From positions 2,232,001 to 2,296,000 of the forward strand of contig CADCXC010000038.1 in NCBI GenBank assembly GCA_902806595.1: 64,000 bases of DNA. The letters are read 5' to 3'. Below, piece after piece: positions 11,380-23,017 of this stretch. Below the pieces are notes generated by a model. That model had not been told where the DNA came from and did not search any database. It saw only the letters and a program-made list of their open reading frames with translations. A program made the position numbers and the translations under genes. The DNA is from Pyrenopolyporus hunteri. Its lineage: Eukaryota > Ascomycota > Sordariomycetes > Xylariales > Hypoxylaceae. How positions within the stretch are numbered: position 1 is the first letter of the stretch; each line of letters opens with the position of its first letter.

Positions 11380-12458
11380 ATGGCCTCAGTGTACGTTAGA
11401 TTACCTTGACAAATTCGTCGCGTAACCTGCGCGCTTTTCATTTTTATTTTTCGACATATGCTAACCCGGTTCGCAGCAATGCCACCGTCGCTGGGGTATT
11501 CAGCCATCCAGATACGTATTTAAACGTATTAGACGAAGTTACGAGATACAATGTCCACCTTAACATCGTGGAGCGCCTATGGGCCGTTAGTCTACCCCCT
11601 AAAACCCCGAAGCGCCAGGAACGGAAAGACGACTGACTCAGTTACACCCCCCCTTTTTAGGCTTGGTACCTCTGGATGCAGAACGACGTGCTAGCGACGG
11701 GCATCATGAGCTTCATGATGCACGAGATAATCTACTTCGGGCGGTGTCTGCCGTACATGATCCTCGACCGAATCCCCTACTTCAACCGCTTCAAGATCCA
11801 GAACCAGAAGATCCCGACGTGGAAGGAGCAGTGGGAATGCGCCGCCCTCGTGCTCCTCAGCCACGTCACCGTCGAGCTGCCCCAGATCTGGCTCTTCCAC
11901 CCGATCGCCACCTACTTCGGCATGGACTACGGCGTGCCCTTCCCCAAGATCCAGACGATGGCCCTGCAGATCGCCGTCTTCTTCGTCGTCGAGGACACAT
12001 GGCACTACTGGTTCCACCGGGCCCTGCACTACGGCCCTCTCTACAAGATGATTCACAAGCTGCACCACACCTACTCCGCCCCCTTCGGCCTAGCCGCCGA
12101 GTACGCCTCGCCGATCGAGACCATGCTTCTGGCTCTCGGAACGGTCGGAAGCCCCATCGTCTGGGTTTCTCTCACCGGCGACCTCCACCTGTTCACCATG
12201 TACGTGTGGATCGTCGGCCGTCTCTTCCAGGCCATCGACTCGCACAGCGGCTACGACTTCCCCTGGAGCTTGAGGCACTTCCTGCCCTTCTGGGCCGGCG
12301 CCTACCACCACGACGTCCACCACGAGAAGTTCATCGGCAACTACTCCTCCAGCTTCACCTGGTGGGACTGGCTGCTCGACACCGAGTCCAGCCCCGAGGC
12401 CGTCCGCCGCCGCCGGGAGAGGAAGCTCAAGGCTCGCAAGGCCGAGAAGGGCGAGTAA
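11380..12458 (+). CDS. ERG25: C-4 methylsterol oxidase (ergosterol pathway)
   Basis: Three exons, 11380-11390, 11477-11585 and 11661-12458, give 305 aa. The enzyme oxidises the C-4 methyl groups of 4,4-dimethylzymosterol in the endoplasmic reticulum, working with Erg26 and Erg27. The three diiron histidine boxes of the fatty-acid hydroxylase superfamily are complete: HRALH (159-163), HKLHH (172-176) and HHDVHH (256-261). Several hydrophobic helices are visible, and the C-terminus is basic (RRRRERKLKARKAEKGE), with a lysine-rich tail that could act in ER retrieval. The first coding exon is only 11 nt (Met-Ala-Ser plus two bases), followed by an 86-bp intron with a GTACGT donor. Starting at the internal ATG at 11676 would drop 45 family-like residues, so I prefer the spliced start. 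Confidence 0.95.
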
Positions 12459-13039
12459 AAGGCCCCCGAGTGTCTTGTCTTCGCAAGTAGGATATGAACC
12501 GCGGGATCTCAGGCGGAGCAGCCGGTAGCGCTCTGCCAGTAGTCCCTCGAGTGGCTTGATCAGAAAATATATGCTGGTCAGAGTGGAAGAAGGAAAAGAA
12601 AGAAAAAGAAAGCCCGATTCCGCAGATGCGTGATACCTAGGGAACGAGATACTACGATTTGTGCTGGTCTATTAATTCTATAGACGGGGCCGGCCGACTT
12701 AATACAACTTGTAATTGTGACGAAGAGAAGAGAAACTACCATAGATTCATATCGAGCTCGACGTCCTTCATTGGAATCAAAACAAATCTGACAACGCATC
12801 GCGGTTCCTGAATATGCAATGAGTGAATATTGTCTAGGTAGTCTACATGCTGAGTGTCTGTGTATGACTAGTAGTCGAGTAACTTGGCGTAGCTCAACCC
12901 TTTTCTATACGACACTTTAACTCGGTTTGAGTCGGGTCAGCTCTAAGTTAGTCTCAGTCACAGATTGAGGTGGTCTGGTGCCGCTTATCTCAGCACATGA
13001 CATGGTGAACAGAGCCGCACAAACTTCCTTCGAGCCCCC
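12459..13039. other. Convergent intergenic region ERG25 / PCD
   Basis: This contains two 3' UTRs. A short tRNA-like stretch on the minus strand at about 12490-12560 does not fold as a tRNA. No gene is recognised. Confidence 0.4.
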
Positions 13040-14631
13040 TTATTTCTTAGGGGTACAGCAATCACCAGCATTGGTGACCGCGCGGTCAGCCACCCGCTTT
13101 AGTTCACTGCTATCCGTGCCACCAGGCTCCTCAACAGTTTCGCCGAAGTCTTTAGCAAGGCCGTCGCAGATAGCAGCCAGTTCGACATCCTTGGTGGAGA
13201 GGCCCTTCGGGTTGTGCGTTGTCCACCGGATATACGTCGTATTATACACCTACGCGTCGATGACAAGTGTATGAGTCAGCAGTCGTATAACATCAGTCAG
13301 CGGGAGGTCGGCTCATGTGTCCATCCGCCCTTTTCCTTCTTCGCACAAGGTTGAGCGCGTGCGGGTTATGCTCTCCGCCTTTCTCGGGGCACGCCGGCGG
13401 CAACTCGTAGCCGGAGTCGGCAAGGTTGTTCTAGTATATCATTTTGGGAGGACAAGAGATGGACAAGCACATGCGAGAGATTCGGGCTATTTTATAAACG
13501 AAGGGACGAATGGAGATGGGGACGACGGGGTGCGCCTTACGTTAGACCACTCCGGGTGGTGGTTTTTTAACTTGCATTGCAGTGATACTGCAGTCATGAA
13601 GTCCTAACACAACCAACGTGATTAGTCGAGTCTCATCTTCGTGGATGGGCGTGGTGGACGGTTTGGCCATTCGGTCATGGGGATCACACAGGCTTTTAGG
13701 TAGTACGTTAAGTCATGCCCGGGTTTATCTCCCCCGAAAACCGGGTGACACCCTTTCGTCCGGGAGTAGTCGGTTATACCAGCCGTCTGAAGACCATTGC
13801 CGGCAAATGGGGTTTCACAGACGTCAGCAGGAGGGCTATTCGTCCTCTCATGATCGGCCATGGGCGCCGCGTGGCTGGCCACGGCGCATCTCGTCCTCAG
13901 CTCGTGAATTGAAGCCCGGATACTATCGAGGTGTAACGTCCTCCATATTTCTAGAGAGACAGTCTTTCGTCGCAAACGCCCCCGAGGTCGATGGATCATG
14001 CTAATCAGCACCCGCAGGTAGCCCTATCTGGGAATAACTTGGAAAGCCATGATGCCCAGCTCGGAATTCAGGCTCGGTTCGTCGGCAGTTCTCAATTATC
14101 CCCCAGACTCTCCCCCCGTTATACGGGGGTAGGTAGGGAGATAATGCAAGCGCGGCTCCAATAGGGGGAACCTTCGGTAACAGCAGCGGCCGAATAGAGT
14201 AAATGCCGTAACCAGAAGCAGAGACCGGGGGGAAACCAATGGGCACGACGAAAGAGACGCGGAAAGCTGGTTGGCTGACTCACCCACGTCTTCGCGAACG
14301 TCTTGAACTTGAAACTCCTCTCCAAACCCTCGCCGTTGGGAGCCAGCGTCCACCGCCCGCCGCGGCCTGCTGATGCCAGCAAAGGTTCTAGTGCCTTTGC
14401 AAGAGCCGGCTCGTCGACGCCAGCGGAGAACCGGGGCGTGGGCGTCTGGGTGTTGGCGGCGGCTGCCATGGCCGCCCAGTCCGTAAAAGCCCGGCCACGA
14501 CGGTGTAGATGCGAGTGCGAATGCGAATGCTGCGGAAAGACAGCAATAGCCTGTGCACCGCGGCGTGTCGCACCAACAGTGAGAACAGAGCTGCGGCGGA
14601 AGAGCAGAGGGCGCGCGTAGCGGAGAGGCAT
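13040..14631 (-). CDS. Pterin-4a-carbinolamine dehydratase, probably mitochondrial
   Basis: Three exons, 14631-14284, 13603-13541 and 13249-13040, join with phase-0 introns to give 206 aa. Exon 2 encodes 21 residues containing CKLKNHHPEWSN, and exon 3 continues VYNTTYIRWTTHNPKGLSTKD. Together these rebuild the family signature of paired His, Pro-Glu-Trp, aromatic, Trp-Thr-Thr-His and a late Asp. The family dehydrates 4a-hydroxytetrahydrobiopterin. The first 90 or so residues are Arg/Ala/Ser-rich with no early acidic residues, and look like a mitochondrial presequence (MPLRYARPLLFRRSSVLTVG). About 40 extra residues follow the core. Intron 1 is long (680 bp), so exon 1 alone would not reveal the family. 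The exact start is less certain than the core. Confidence 0.88.
13604..14283 (-). other. Unusually long (680 bp) intron of the PCD gene
   Basis: The donor is GTGAGT at 14283-14278 and the acceptor is TAG just above 13603. Frames of about 128 codons are open on both strands (13618-14004 and 13622-14011) but resemble no known protein and do not have clear ATG starts. Confidence 0.7.
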
Positions 14632-14919
14632 TAGGCGCGATGCACAACCACTATTAGATACTACGCATGCGCATACCTAGGTACCCATGCGCGTATATAC
14701 GTAACTATATACGTACGCAGATGCTAATACGTAGGTATAGGCTAGGGGTGTAACGTGTCGAAGATCATAAGATATGAAGATATGCGCGGAAGCAGATTGC
14801 GAGCTATCCCGGTTCGAATCTGGGAACAATTTACGAGGGTTTTAAGACATTGGCATTGGCCCGATTTTCTTCGTGGAACTTTTGGGTTAATTTTGGGTTA
14901 AGCCCGGTTTAATGTTTGT

Positions 14920-14984
14920 CTAGGTACCTAGGTACCTAAGTAAGCTTCGAGATAGGTACCCATCAGGTATGTAGGTACCTACGT
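14920..14984. repeat. TAGGTACCTA-type palindromic tracts
   Basis: Overlapping TAGGTACCTAGGTACCTA at 14920-14938 is followed within 20 bp by further TAGGTACC and GTAGGTACCTAC copies. Confidence 0.8.
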
Positions 14985-17900
14985 ACGCGCCTAAGCCTTT
15001 GTATTAGGTACCTCCTAGGCAAGGTTGTATAAGCTGGTATAGCTTCAAGTATACACTATCCATAGTCACGTCTATACCTACATACCTACCTACATAGGCA
15101 TGCTTTTGTAATAACAACCCATCAATAAACTAAAATAACCTATACGTCCCTCTCCTCCAATTATACTAACGGAAATCAGAATAAGAGGTATAGTCATACA
15201 ACATATACATAAACGCAGCGCCGTATAGCTCCAATTCGAGATGACGGTTTCTAGAGCACGAAATTATGAGGTTGCATGAAGATCGGCTGTTTCGCAAGGG
15301 CGCGGTCGCTATATCATACCGTTTTTGGATTAACTCGTTTTTTGTTTTCCTTTTTCCTCTAGAGTCCACGACCACGTCCCGTCCGTGTCTACCCCCGTCC
15401 CTATTACCAGCAGCCGGCGGTGACAAAGCTGTTAGCGTGGTACGCCGTCTCGAGTTCGTGAATATTACGATTTTACAATATCACATGCCTAGGTAGGTAC
15501 ATATAAAGTTTCTAACGGAAGGGAAGCTTATATGTGCGTTTATGATTTCCGAGTCTTGCGGCCCGGCTCACGGTCCTCTACCTCGTCGTCGACCGGCTAG
15601 GAGGGGGTCGGGCACCGGACACACACCGCCACCAGGGCTGAAGCCTAGGTAGGTACCTAGACAGGTATGTGCTGAGTCCCCAAACACAGGCTTAAGTTGT
15701 AGCCAACAGCCTTGAAGGTATGAGCTGGGTGACTTTGCGTAATTGCGCCCTACCAAAATACGAGACGCTTCATGCTCCGCGTCCATCGCTGTGCTGCCTG
15801 CTGACCGCCCGGGGGCTGAGTCGGAGGAGGATTTCTAGAGTTGGCCCGAGTAGAATCAACTTTCAAAGATCCCCATGATCACATACATTTGCGGTTCCCA
15901 AGCTCTACGGAGTTCATCTCCACTGGGCGAGCACATCCTCGGAGTTTCGATGAATCAAAGAGGAATTCCCGTATTCGGCCATCCGACACTCGGCTCCTTG
16001 GTGGCTGGTTTCGTAGCGTTGGAAGCTGTGTCGCCTCAAGTAGGAAACTCAGTTATGCTTCCTAATCCTCAGTCGTTTCCGGGTAGCACAGGACGCCACC
16101 TGTGAACGTGTAAGAGTTAATTTAATGCCTCTTAATATAATATTCGGTCTCATCTCAACCCGTCCATGCTGACTACACAGATTATTAATATGCCAAGCGC
16201 GTGGCCAAGCTTCTGGGAATTCGAATTAGCTATGCCGGAGATACATTTATTTCACTTTAATGGCTCGTTGGATCTATAATCGATACACCGGGGTCGTTCG
16301 AGACCCTCCTCGATGTCATCCTTCAATTCATCGGTGTGTACATATATTTGATTCTCTTTCGACGTCTATCACTGCCCAGTATATATCTAGGGCGGTGACC
16401 TATGGAATAAATTATAAGCTCATGTCAGAGAAGATATATAATTCTGAGGATCTTTGAAGATTGGCCCATCACATATAAATTGTACTAGCCAGTAGAGCTG
16501 CTTTGCTAAAGTTGGTAAAAGAGAGTAAAGTGAGACTTAAATACCAATTAGGAGAGGATTTTATAGATGATTTGTAATACCCATTAATGGGGTCTTTCCG
16601 GAGTGAAGAAAAGCAATGTCTTCAACAGAGTTGAGTTTCCAGTACCTAAGCCAATAGGTATTCCTCCTGAAAAGCATAACTCCGGGATCTAGGGTCATCC
16701 TAAGAGCCTCCGTATAAAATCGAAACAGTATTGAACTTACGGTAGATATTAGAGACTACCTAGTTCTTCAACACTGCCTGCTATCTTGGCTTAACACCCA
16801 AATTCTTAAGAAGTACTTAGGGTCCTGCTTACATATGCGGGTATAGTTATATTCTAATTATCTTCGGGCCAATAGGATACACTACAGCACTTAAAAGGGG
16901 GAAGTTGTACAAGTTCAGTCTTGTCGCGCTGGACCGTCTCTATACATACCAGGTAGGTATGTACCGAGAAGTATGGGATGAAGTATCGAAACTTAGTCCA
17001 GACGTACGGGTGTAGGTAGATCATAGCCATTGCATTAATTAGGTAGGTATGTATGCAATGTCAGCAGGCAACGCGTTCACGCCACTCTGAGACCCTTTCG
17101 TTCCGCATTCCTAATCGGGCCTCCTTGCGGACCGGCGAATCGCGACTACGGGCTTCCATACCTACCTAATGACTTGTCCAGAGTCTATTAGTCATTAGTG
17201 TAACTTGCACAAGGCGACACCACATAAGCGAGGTCCTGAAGATATGCATGTGTTATCTCCGACGGGCCAAGATCTTGAAGGACGGTAGGACAAGCTGAAG
17301 TTGAAAGCTTCTCGTCGTGCGTATCCGGTCCCACAACGACGATTCTCCCAGCGGGTTCCACTCAGGTTTTCCTCGGGGACATAGGGATCAAAAGGTCTCA
17401 GGTTGACCGCCGTTCATTGTGGATTGGGCTTGGACACGTTCGACATATCATTTGCTGTTGGTTATATCTCAGTTCCCTCGGCCGAGTATTTTACGTACCC
17501 TTCTGCATTAGAATGTGACCCAACACTGGCTCTTCTGTACAAATTAGGGACGATTACTAATACTATCCCGGAATGATCGGTTTTCGTGTTCGTCCACCGG
17601 GCAAGCCTCTCTCTTATGATGCTGGTATGACGTGAAGGTTTAGTATTCGAGCTGGCCTCCTAGCCTGCGACTCAATCCTATGAACTCCCTATAATTGATA
17701 CTGCGCGCGTTTTAATCGCGAGGACGGGCGACTAAGTGGTATGATAGGATACCGCTATCCGACCTTGATGGGATTGAGGTAACGTAGGGACATCGGCAAT
17801 AGGAATACTTCTCCGGCTTTTAAAACCCTACGCCTCAGCGGCACGAGGCTCTGCATGGAACACTACATTGATACCACATGAACGAAGGTTTAACAAACTT

Positions 17901-18160
17901 ATTTCAGGCACCAATAATGCGTTCCATCGCGGTGAAATATTTGGTCGAAAGCGCAGGGAAGGCGATTCTAGTAGGATTATACGGGATATGCAAGTCATCT
18001 GCCTCATCCTCCGTCGAAAACGAGAGAGGCGTTGCGGGTGTTAGGTTATCAAGTTAGAAAGCTGTTCGTTGGCGGCGGTGTCTACAGCTAGGCTTAGGCT
18101 TAGATTTGATAATCAGGCAATATGAATCGACGCTATCTTGCGAATCCTTCCCGATCTCTC

Positions 18161-18185
18161 CATCTCCCTCTCCCTCTCCCTCTCT
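18161..18185. repeat. CCCTCT microsatellite
   Basis: About four units of a 6-bp pyrimidine repeat. Confidence 0.75.
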
Positions 18186-18717
18186 ATCATGAACAACCCA
18201 ACTCTGTGAAACTGTCAAAAAGCCGGACGATGATCAGCCCATCGCATTTTCCTGGCAGCGCAAACATAACAGGCAAAAATGGCTTCCCGCGAGCGTGACA
18301 GCTTCCATCTAGGTAGCCGGTGGGTGCGGGTAGTATAGAGATAGATCGCCCGGGATTACTAAAGAAATAAATGGCATAGAACCGGCTTCCCGCCTTTGGG
18401 CTGCCCAGCCGTTCGATGCCTTCACGTCTACCTAAGGTAAAGTTACTGGCACCTCACGTCTCCATCGGCGGCAAACAGAGTAAGCCATAGGCGACGCGTA
18501 ATTAAAGCCAGATGCGACGGAGCGATAGAGTGCCTAAAGTAACAGGGACAGACGAAGAGTCAAGCGCGCGAAGAACGAGAGAGGGCCTTCGTTGCCGACG
18601 ACGGCCGCAGAATTGCCAAGACTGTTAGGGAGGTGTGGAATATATTGGCCGGCGTATCAATCTCGATTTCTCCCGGGGGGCGGTTGGATTGTCTACATGT
18701 AGACGGGTTGCTACATC

Positions 18718-18738
18718 TTTTTTTTTTTTTTTTTTTTT
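18718..18738. repeat. 21-nt poly-T run
   Basis: An uninterrupted T run in gene-poor DNA. No adjacent coding sequence or retroelement was recognised. Confidence 0.9.
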
Positions 18739-19930
18739 CGAGTGGAAACAACCTGGGTAGTAGGGAGGCAAGTAGGTACCTAACATGTCATCTCAAAGGG
18801 TGCTGCTGCATGTACATGTATAGATGGAGATTGTAAAGCCCCATCCCCATCGGTTAGGTAGGTGGTTGTAATTGGTTGTATTGTATTGGAATTTTTCGCG
18901 GGATGATTCTGTTGACATGAGGCTCTAAAAAAGAACTGGAAGTTGTTCTTATCGGCCGATTTGAATTACGTATTATTGGGAATACATCATACCCAGCGTC
19001 AGTGAAACGTACAGTAAGATACGTACCATTCGCAATGGATATGGACGCGTACCTTAGGTACCGGAGGTAAAGTCATCTACCTGTATTATAGCACTTACCA
19101 CTTGGTACTTACCTAGGTACCTGAGTTAGGTACTGTGCACACTGTAAGGATACTTCGGTAAGGTGATCCGTACTCACCATTCCATACGGCTTACTTTATC
19201 GGCTTACATACATACACGTGATCCTATTACTAAGGACTACGTTCCACGCTACGTAAGCAGCTATATAGATTCAAGTTCCTTCTTCCCTGGTAGGTACCTG
19301 CCTGCCTCCCTAGGTACCTAACCTGGTTCAGGCGGTTTCGATACGTCCGGAGCTGCTCGGTTATTGCCATTACACACGCCTGTATAGTATACATCATTGT
19401 ATGCATGTACACTACAAACATGTACGCGTTTTCGACACATCCTACCTATTTGAGGTCAATCCGGATCTTAAGTCATTATGGAAGGACCCCTGGAAGTATC
19501 TTCTTTCAATTACATGGGCACATGCTGATATACATCAATACACCCCTACATAGGTATGTACATACGTATGTACACCCGCAGCGCCCATCGTGCCGTTGTC
19601 CAATGAGCTCGGAATTGCAGAGCTCCCTGTGCATAAATCGTACATCTCGATACTAGGCTGCCGGGGAAAACAAGCAGGGAAGTCTGTTAGTAATGAAACC
19701 AAGTATTCGGAGGTCGGCCTCCTTGCACACATGGTAGTTTGTTGTGTATTACGTAATTACATGTATATGATCGGGACTTTTTGCGATGATGAAAATGTTG
19801 AATGTTAATAAATTGTGATAAAACCTTTTCCATAAGGTGCGTTTTGCGACCCTCATTTATCCAGTTGTGTACATGTAGGTAGGGATCTGTAAGTGTCACC
19901 TTACGTAATGAATAATGTATACATACCCCT

Positions 19931-19970
19931 ACTAGGTAGGTATGTATGTAGGTACCTAGGTACCTATGTA
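19931..19970. repeat. TAGGTACCTA-type palindromic tract
   Basis: A tract of TAGGTAGGTATGTATG grading into GTAGGTACCTAGGTACCTA inside the gene-poor region. Confidence 0.8.
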
Positions 19971-21037
19971 TTTGCTAAAGGCTGAAGACGTGAAGCTTCC
20001 TAGGTTAAGGTGCGGGCATATCGAGAATCGTACCATAAAGACACCCCCTACTGTGCATCGAGTGTGGGTGGGCAACGTATAGCCGAAGGAGCACTAAAGC
20101 CCGATGCTCCTGCGAAGCATGCGAAAGCACGAGAAAGAAGAAGGCATTAAAAAGTTGATCTATAGTATTACTAGTCTTTCCGTCACCCATTAAGTAATCT
20201 AATATCCAACATTTCATCCAATGTTTTAGTATTAGCTTGGATTTACCTAATTTCATACCATGGGAGCTATGTACTTACCTGAGTATCTACACCATTACTC
20301 AACTTACTTATGTGCTAGTTAGGTACCTATGTCTTTACACACATTGTATTCACTTAAGTAGGTACTTATCTAGCGGCCCTATGGCTACGCAGATATATAT
20401 ATATATATACTTGCGTGAGTATCATTGAACACGTATATGTAGGTGCCTTTTTCGACGTCAAATAATTCATGTTGGCGGGCGTTATTGCGCACGTCCATGT
20501 GCTCTACTAAGCAGACATAAAGCTCGGACGTAATTGTGGAGTGGGAAGAATTGCCTAGAAGGGAAAGGGGCAGTCGTACAAGTGTGCTAGTGGTCTTGTG
20601 CGACAGTAAGAGAGAGATAGGTCCGGGTTACTAATAAAAAAATAATGAAAAGAAAAGATGTACCTATATGTAATTTTTACATGCACATATAGCAACTGAA
20701 AACCTCCAACTTCAGCTAAGGATGTGCCTCGGTCGATTACCTATGCAAAACCCCGACAATCTACCATACCAACCTATTCTGGTAAGGTTGAAAGGGTTGG
20801 AAGAGCTGGAAGGTATCATCGTCGGGAATGAGTGCAGGCAGCTGCAATTGAGATTGAAGCACGATACGTATCATATACAATAAATCATGTATATACGTGG
20901 TAGGTAACAGTCGAGGTAAGGTAGTAGTCCATCCAAGCAGGCTGGGCCTTTCTGCTTGCGGTGAAATAGTATCCTGTTTTGGGTATCAATTTACAGCTTC
21001 CTCTTCATTTGTGGCTACCGTACTATTGTCGTGGTTA

Positions 21038-21096
21038 TTATTATTATTATTATGGGTTATCATCATCATCATCAGCATCATAATCATCATCATCAC
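21038..21096. repeat. ATT / ATC compound microsatellite
   Basis: A run of TTA/ATT triplets passes into CATCATCATCAGCATCATAATCATCATCATCA. All units are triplets. No ATG-started gene across it was recognised. Confidence 0.8.
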
Positions 21097-21659
21097 AATG
21101 TACCTAGGTATTATCGTTAGTCATGTTACACCAGTAACAAACCAAAGCGTCTTTGATCCTTGATTACAAACACAGAAGGGAGCACCGGCCACTCAGGCGC
21201 TGCCATTCCTTTGTGCACCCCAACAACCATCACTAAATTCTCCCGCCGGCAGTTCGCTATGCAAACGTCTCCATGGGAAAAGTGAACATTTCCCCCCTTC
21301 CCTCTTCTCCCCGTGCTACTACAGACGTACTCGGTCAGCGAATGAAGCCCATGTCTCCGCAGCCCTATAATTCCAACTTCCATTTGCCCTTTTGGAGGTA
21401 ACACGCTTGGTCGTAAGCGGCGGCTGCGACAAGTGCATGTATCTCTCGTACGGGCAATCGATGTACCTGTGTACCTGTACGTGCATGTACGTACATAATA
21501 CAGGTACCTAGGTATATACTAAGGTTCCTCCTGGGCGCACCCATTAGCGCGAGTGTGGCAGCAACCTTGCTGACAAAGCAAAAATCGCATTGAAAAGTCT
21601 GATCAACAAATCCTCGTCTCATGCCCCGGACATTTCGGCCGTCGAGAGACTTAGCACAC

Positions 21660-21703
21660 TGTATACAATCTGTATACAATCTGTATACAATCCGTATACA
21701 ATT
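21660..21703. repeat. Four 11-bp tandem units with a TGTATACA palindrome
   Basis: Three perfect TGTATACAATC units are followed by CGTATACAATT at exactly 11-bp spacing. TGTATACA is its own reverse complement, so the array is a row of palindromes repeated once per helical turn. It lies about 1.3 kb upstream of the bZIP start. Confidence 0.9.
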
Positions 21704-23017
21704 GAACCACCAACAAGCAGCTTGTCGATATCCACACTCATTCGAGTCGCCGTCTTTGTTGGTGGCGGTGATTCCCAAGTTTCTATACCAACACTGTGCG
21801 GTACTCTGGAACGTCGTTTTCCTTTCCGCACGAGCCACGGGGCCGAATAGGCTGTGCTAGGCCAGTGCGCCCAGGTTCCTGAATTTTTTCTTCTCGAGGT
21901 ATTTGTTTCTACACACATGTATTTCACTACGCGTGTTCGTCATCCCGGAAAAGACCTGTCTACATACGATACACAACTTAACCTGCCTTACACTTATTCA
22001 ACCTACCCTTACCCTATCAACCCGAACGCTGAATAATCTATTACGAGAGATCGGTCACGTGGAGTTGCGGGTTACGGGTATCATTGCGACCTTAACTCCG
22101 TGAGATCACCTCGAATTCTGCCGACTGCCAGATTGGACAGGCTATACGACCAAGGAAACCCGGTGCTTCGCATCGCATGCACTGACCTGGCTGTGCCGTT
22201 ACTCGTTGAATCTCACACGACTCACTCTCCGGATATCGAGGTTTTAAGTTATTTTTTATTTTAATTTTTTTTTAAAACTCTTGTTGATTGACCACTGTTA
22301 CCGCCTTGAGTAATCCGTCTACGAAAGATCGACTCTACTACGGAATTCCACCAAATGTACTGAGCCCCGAGCACCGGACACGAAGTACATACAGAAAAGT
22401 ACGATTTACGAGTGTGACCAACGACGGCACGCGCTGCCGACCCTTTACCTTCAGCGCCTGCCTGAGCCTACCTACCTTCCCCTACCTTCCCTACCTACCT
22501 GTTGCATGTTTGTACAATACGTGTGCGTGCCGAGGGAAGTACCTACCTACCTCCACTACATAGTACAGTTGCCGCTACAATAGCCGCTTGCCGGGTCGCC
22601 CAGCTAGAAGACATCTCGCGCGCTATTTTCACTCCAGCCACATCATTCCTCCGCGACCTTAGTGCGTGCAATTAACGAGGAAAATCTTCAAGGAACAGCT
22701 CCCGTCATTCTCTAGGAGCGCACATAATACCTTACCGGTGTCCAAGTTGACTTTCAATCCCTGCAACAACAAACGTACAAACGCCGTCCTTGGCCCGAGC
22801 AGAGCTACCAAGCCCCCCTCTTCTAATAGTGCGTCTTGGACGGAAACGGTTCCGTCCTTTAGGCACCATCCTTAACTGTCGGCACAGTATTTTCCCGCAG
22901 ACCTTTCGCTTGCGAGAAACGGTACAGGTACCTATCGACCTACCTACCTACCCACCTATCGCAAAATCGTCACGGAACAAGTATCGCCTTATCTTGTTGC
23001 TGACTCAGATATTCAAC

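Larger units (their letters stand above)
14632..23017. other. 8.4 kb gene-poor region with dense palindromic motifs and simple repeats
   Basis: I found no convincing gene here. Open frames are short (60-160 codons), lack recognisable domains and are crossed by repeats. What is visible: many TAGGTACCTA-type motifs, a 21-T run at 18718-18738, a CCCTCT tract at about 18161-18185, an ATT/ATC tract at about 21038-21096 and four 11-bp TGTATACAATC units at 21660-21703. The last 800 bp before 23018 are pyrimidine-rich and probably form the promoter and long 5' leader of the bZIP gene. The remainder could be decayed mobile DNA or non-coding transcription units; neither is shown by the sequence. Confidence 0.55.

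Noticed and set aside
12490..12560. Minus-strand stretch with an A-box-like TGGCAGAGCG and a weak B-box
   Set aside because: The arms do not pair and the B-box lacks the invariant bases.
13618..14011. Opposed open frames inside the long PCD intron
   Set aside because: No recognisable similarity, no clear ATG starts, and the surrounding splice sites explain the region as an intron.
14805..14831. Perfect T-arm-like CCCGGTTCGAATCTGGG
   Set aside because: No matching acceptor strand, D-arm or anticodon arm lies upstream, so it is not a tRNA.
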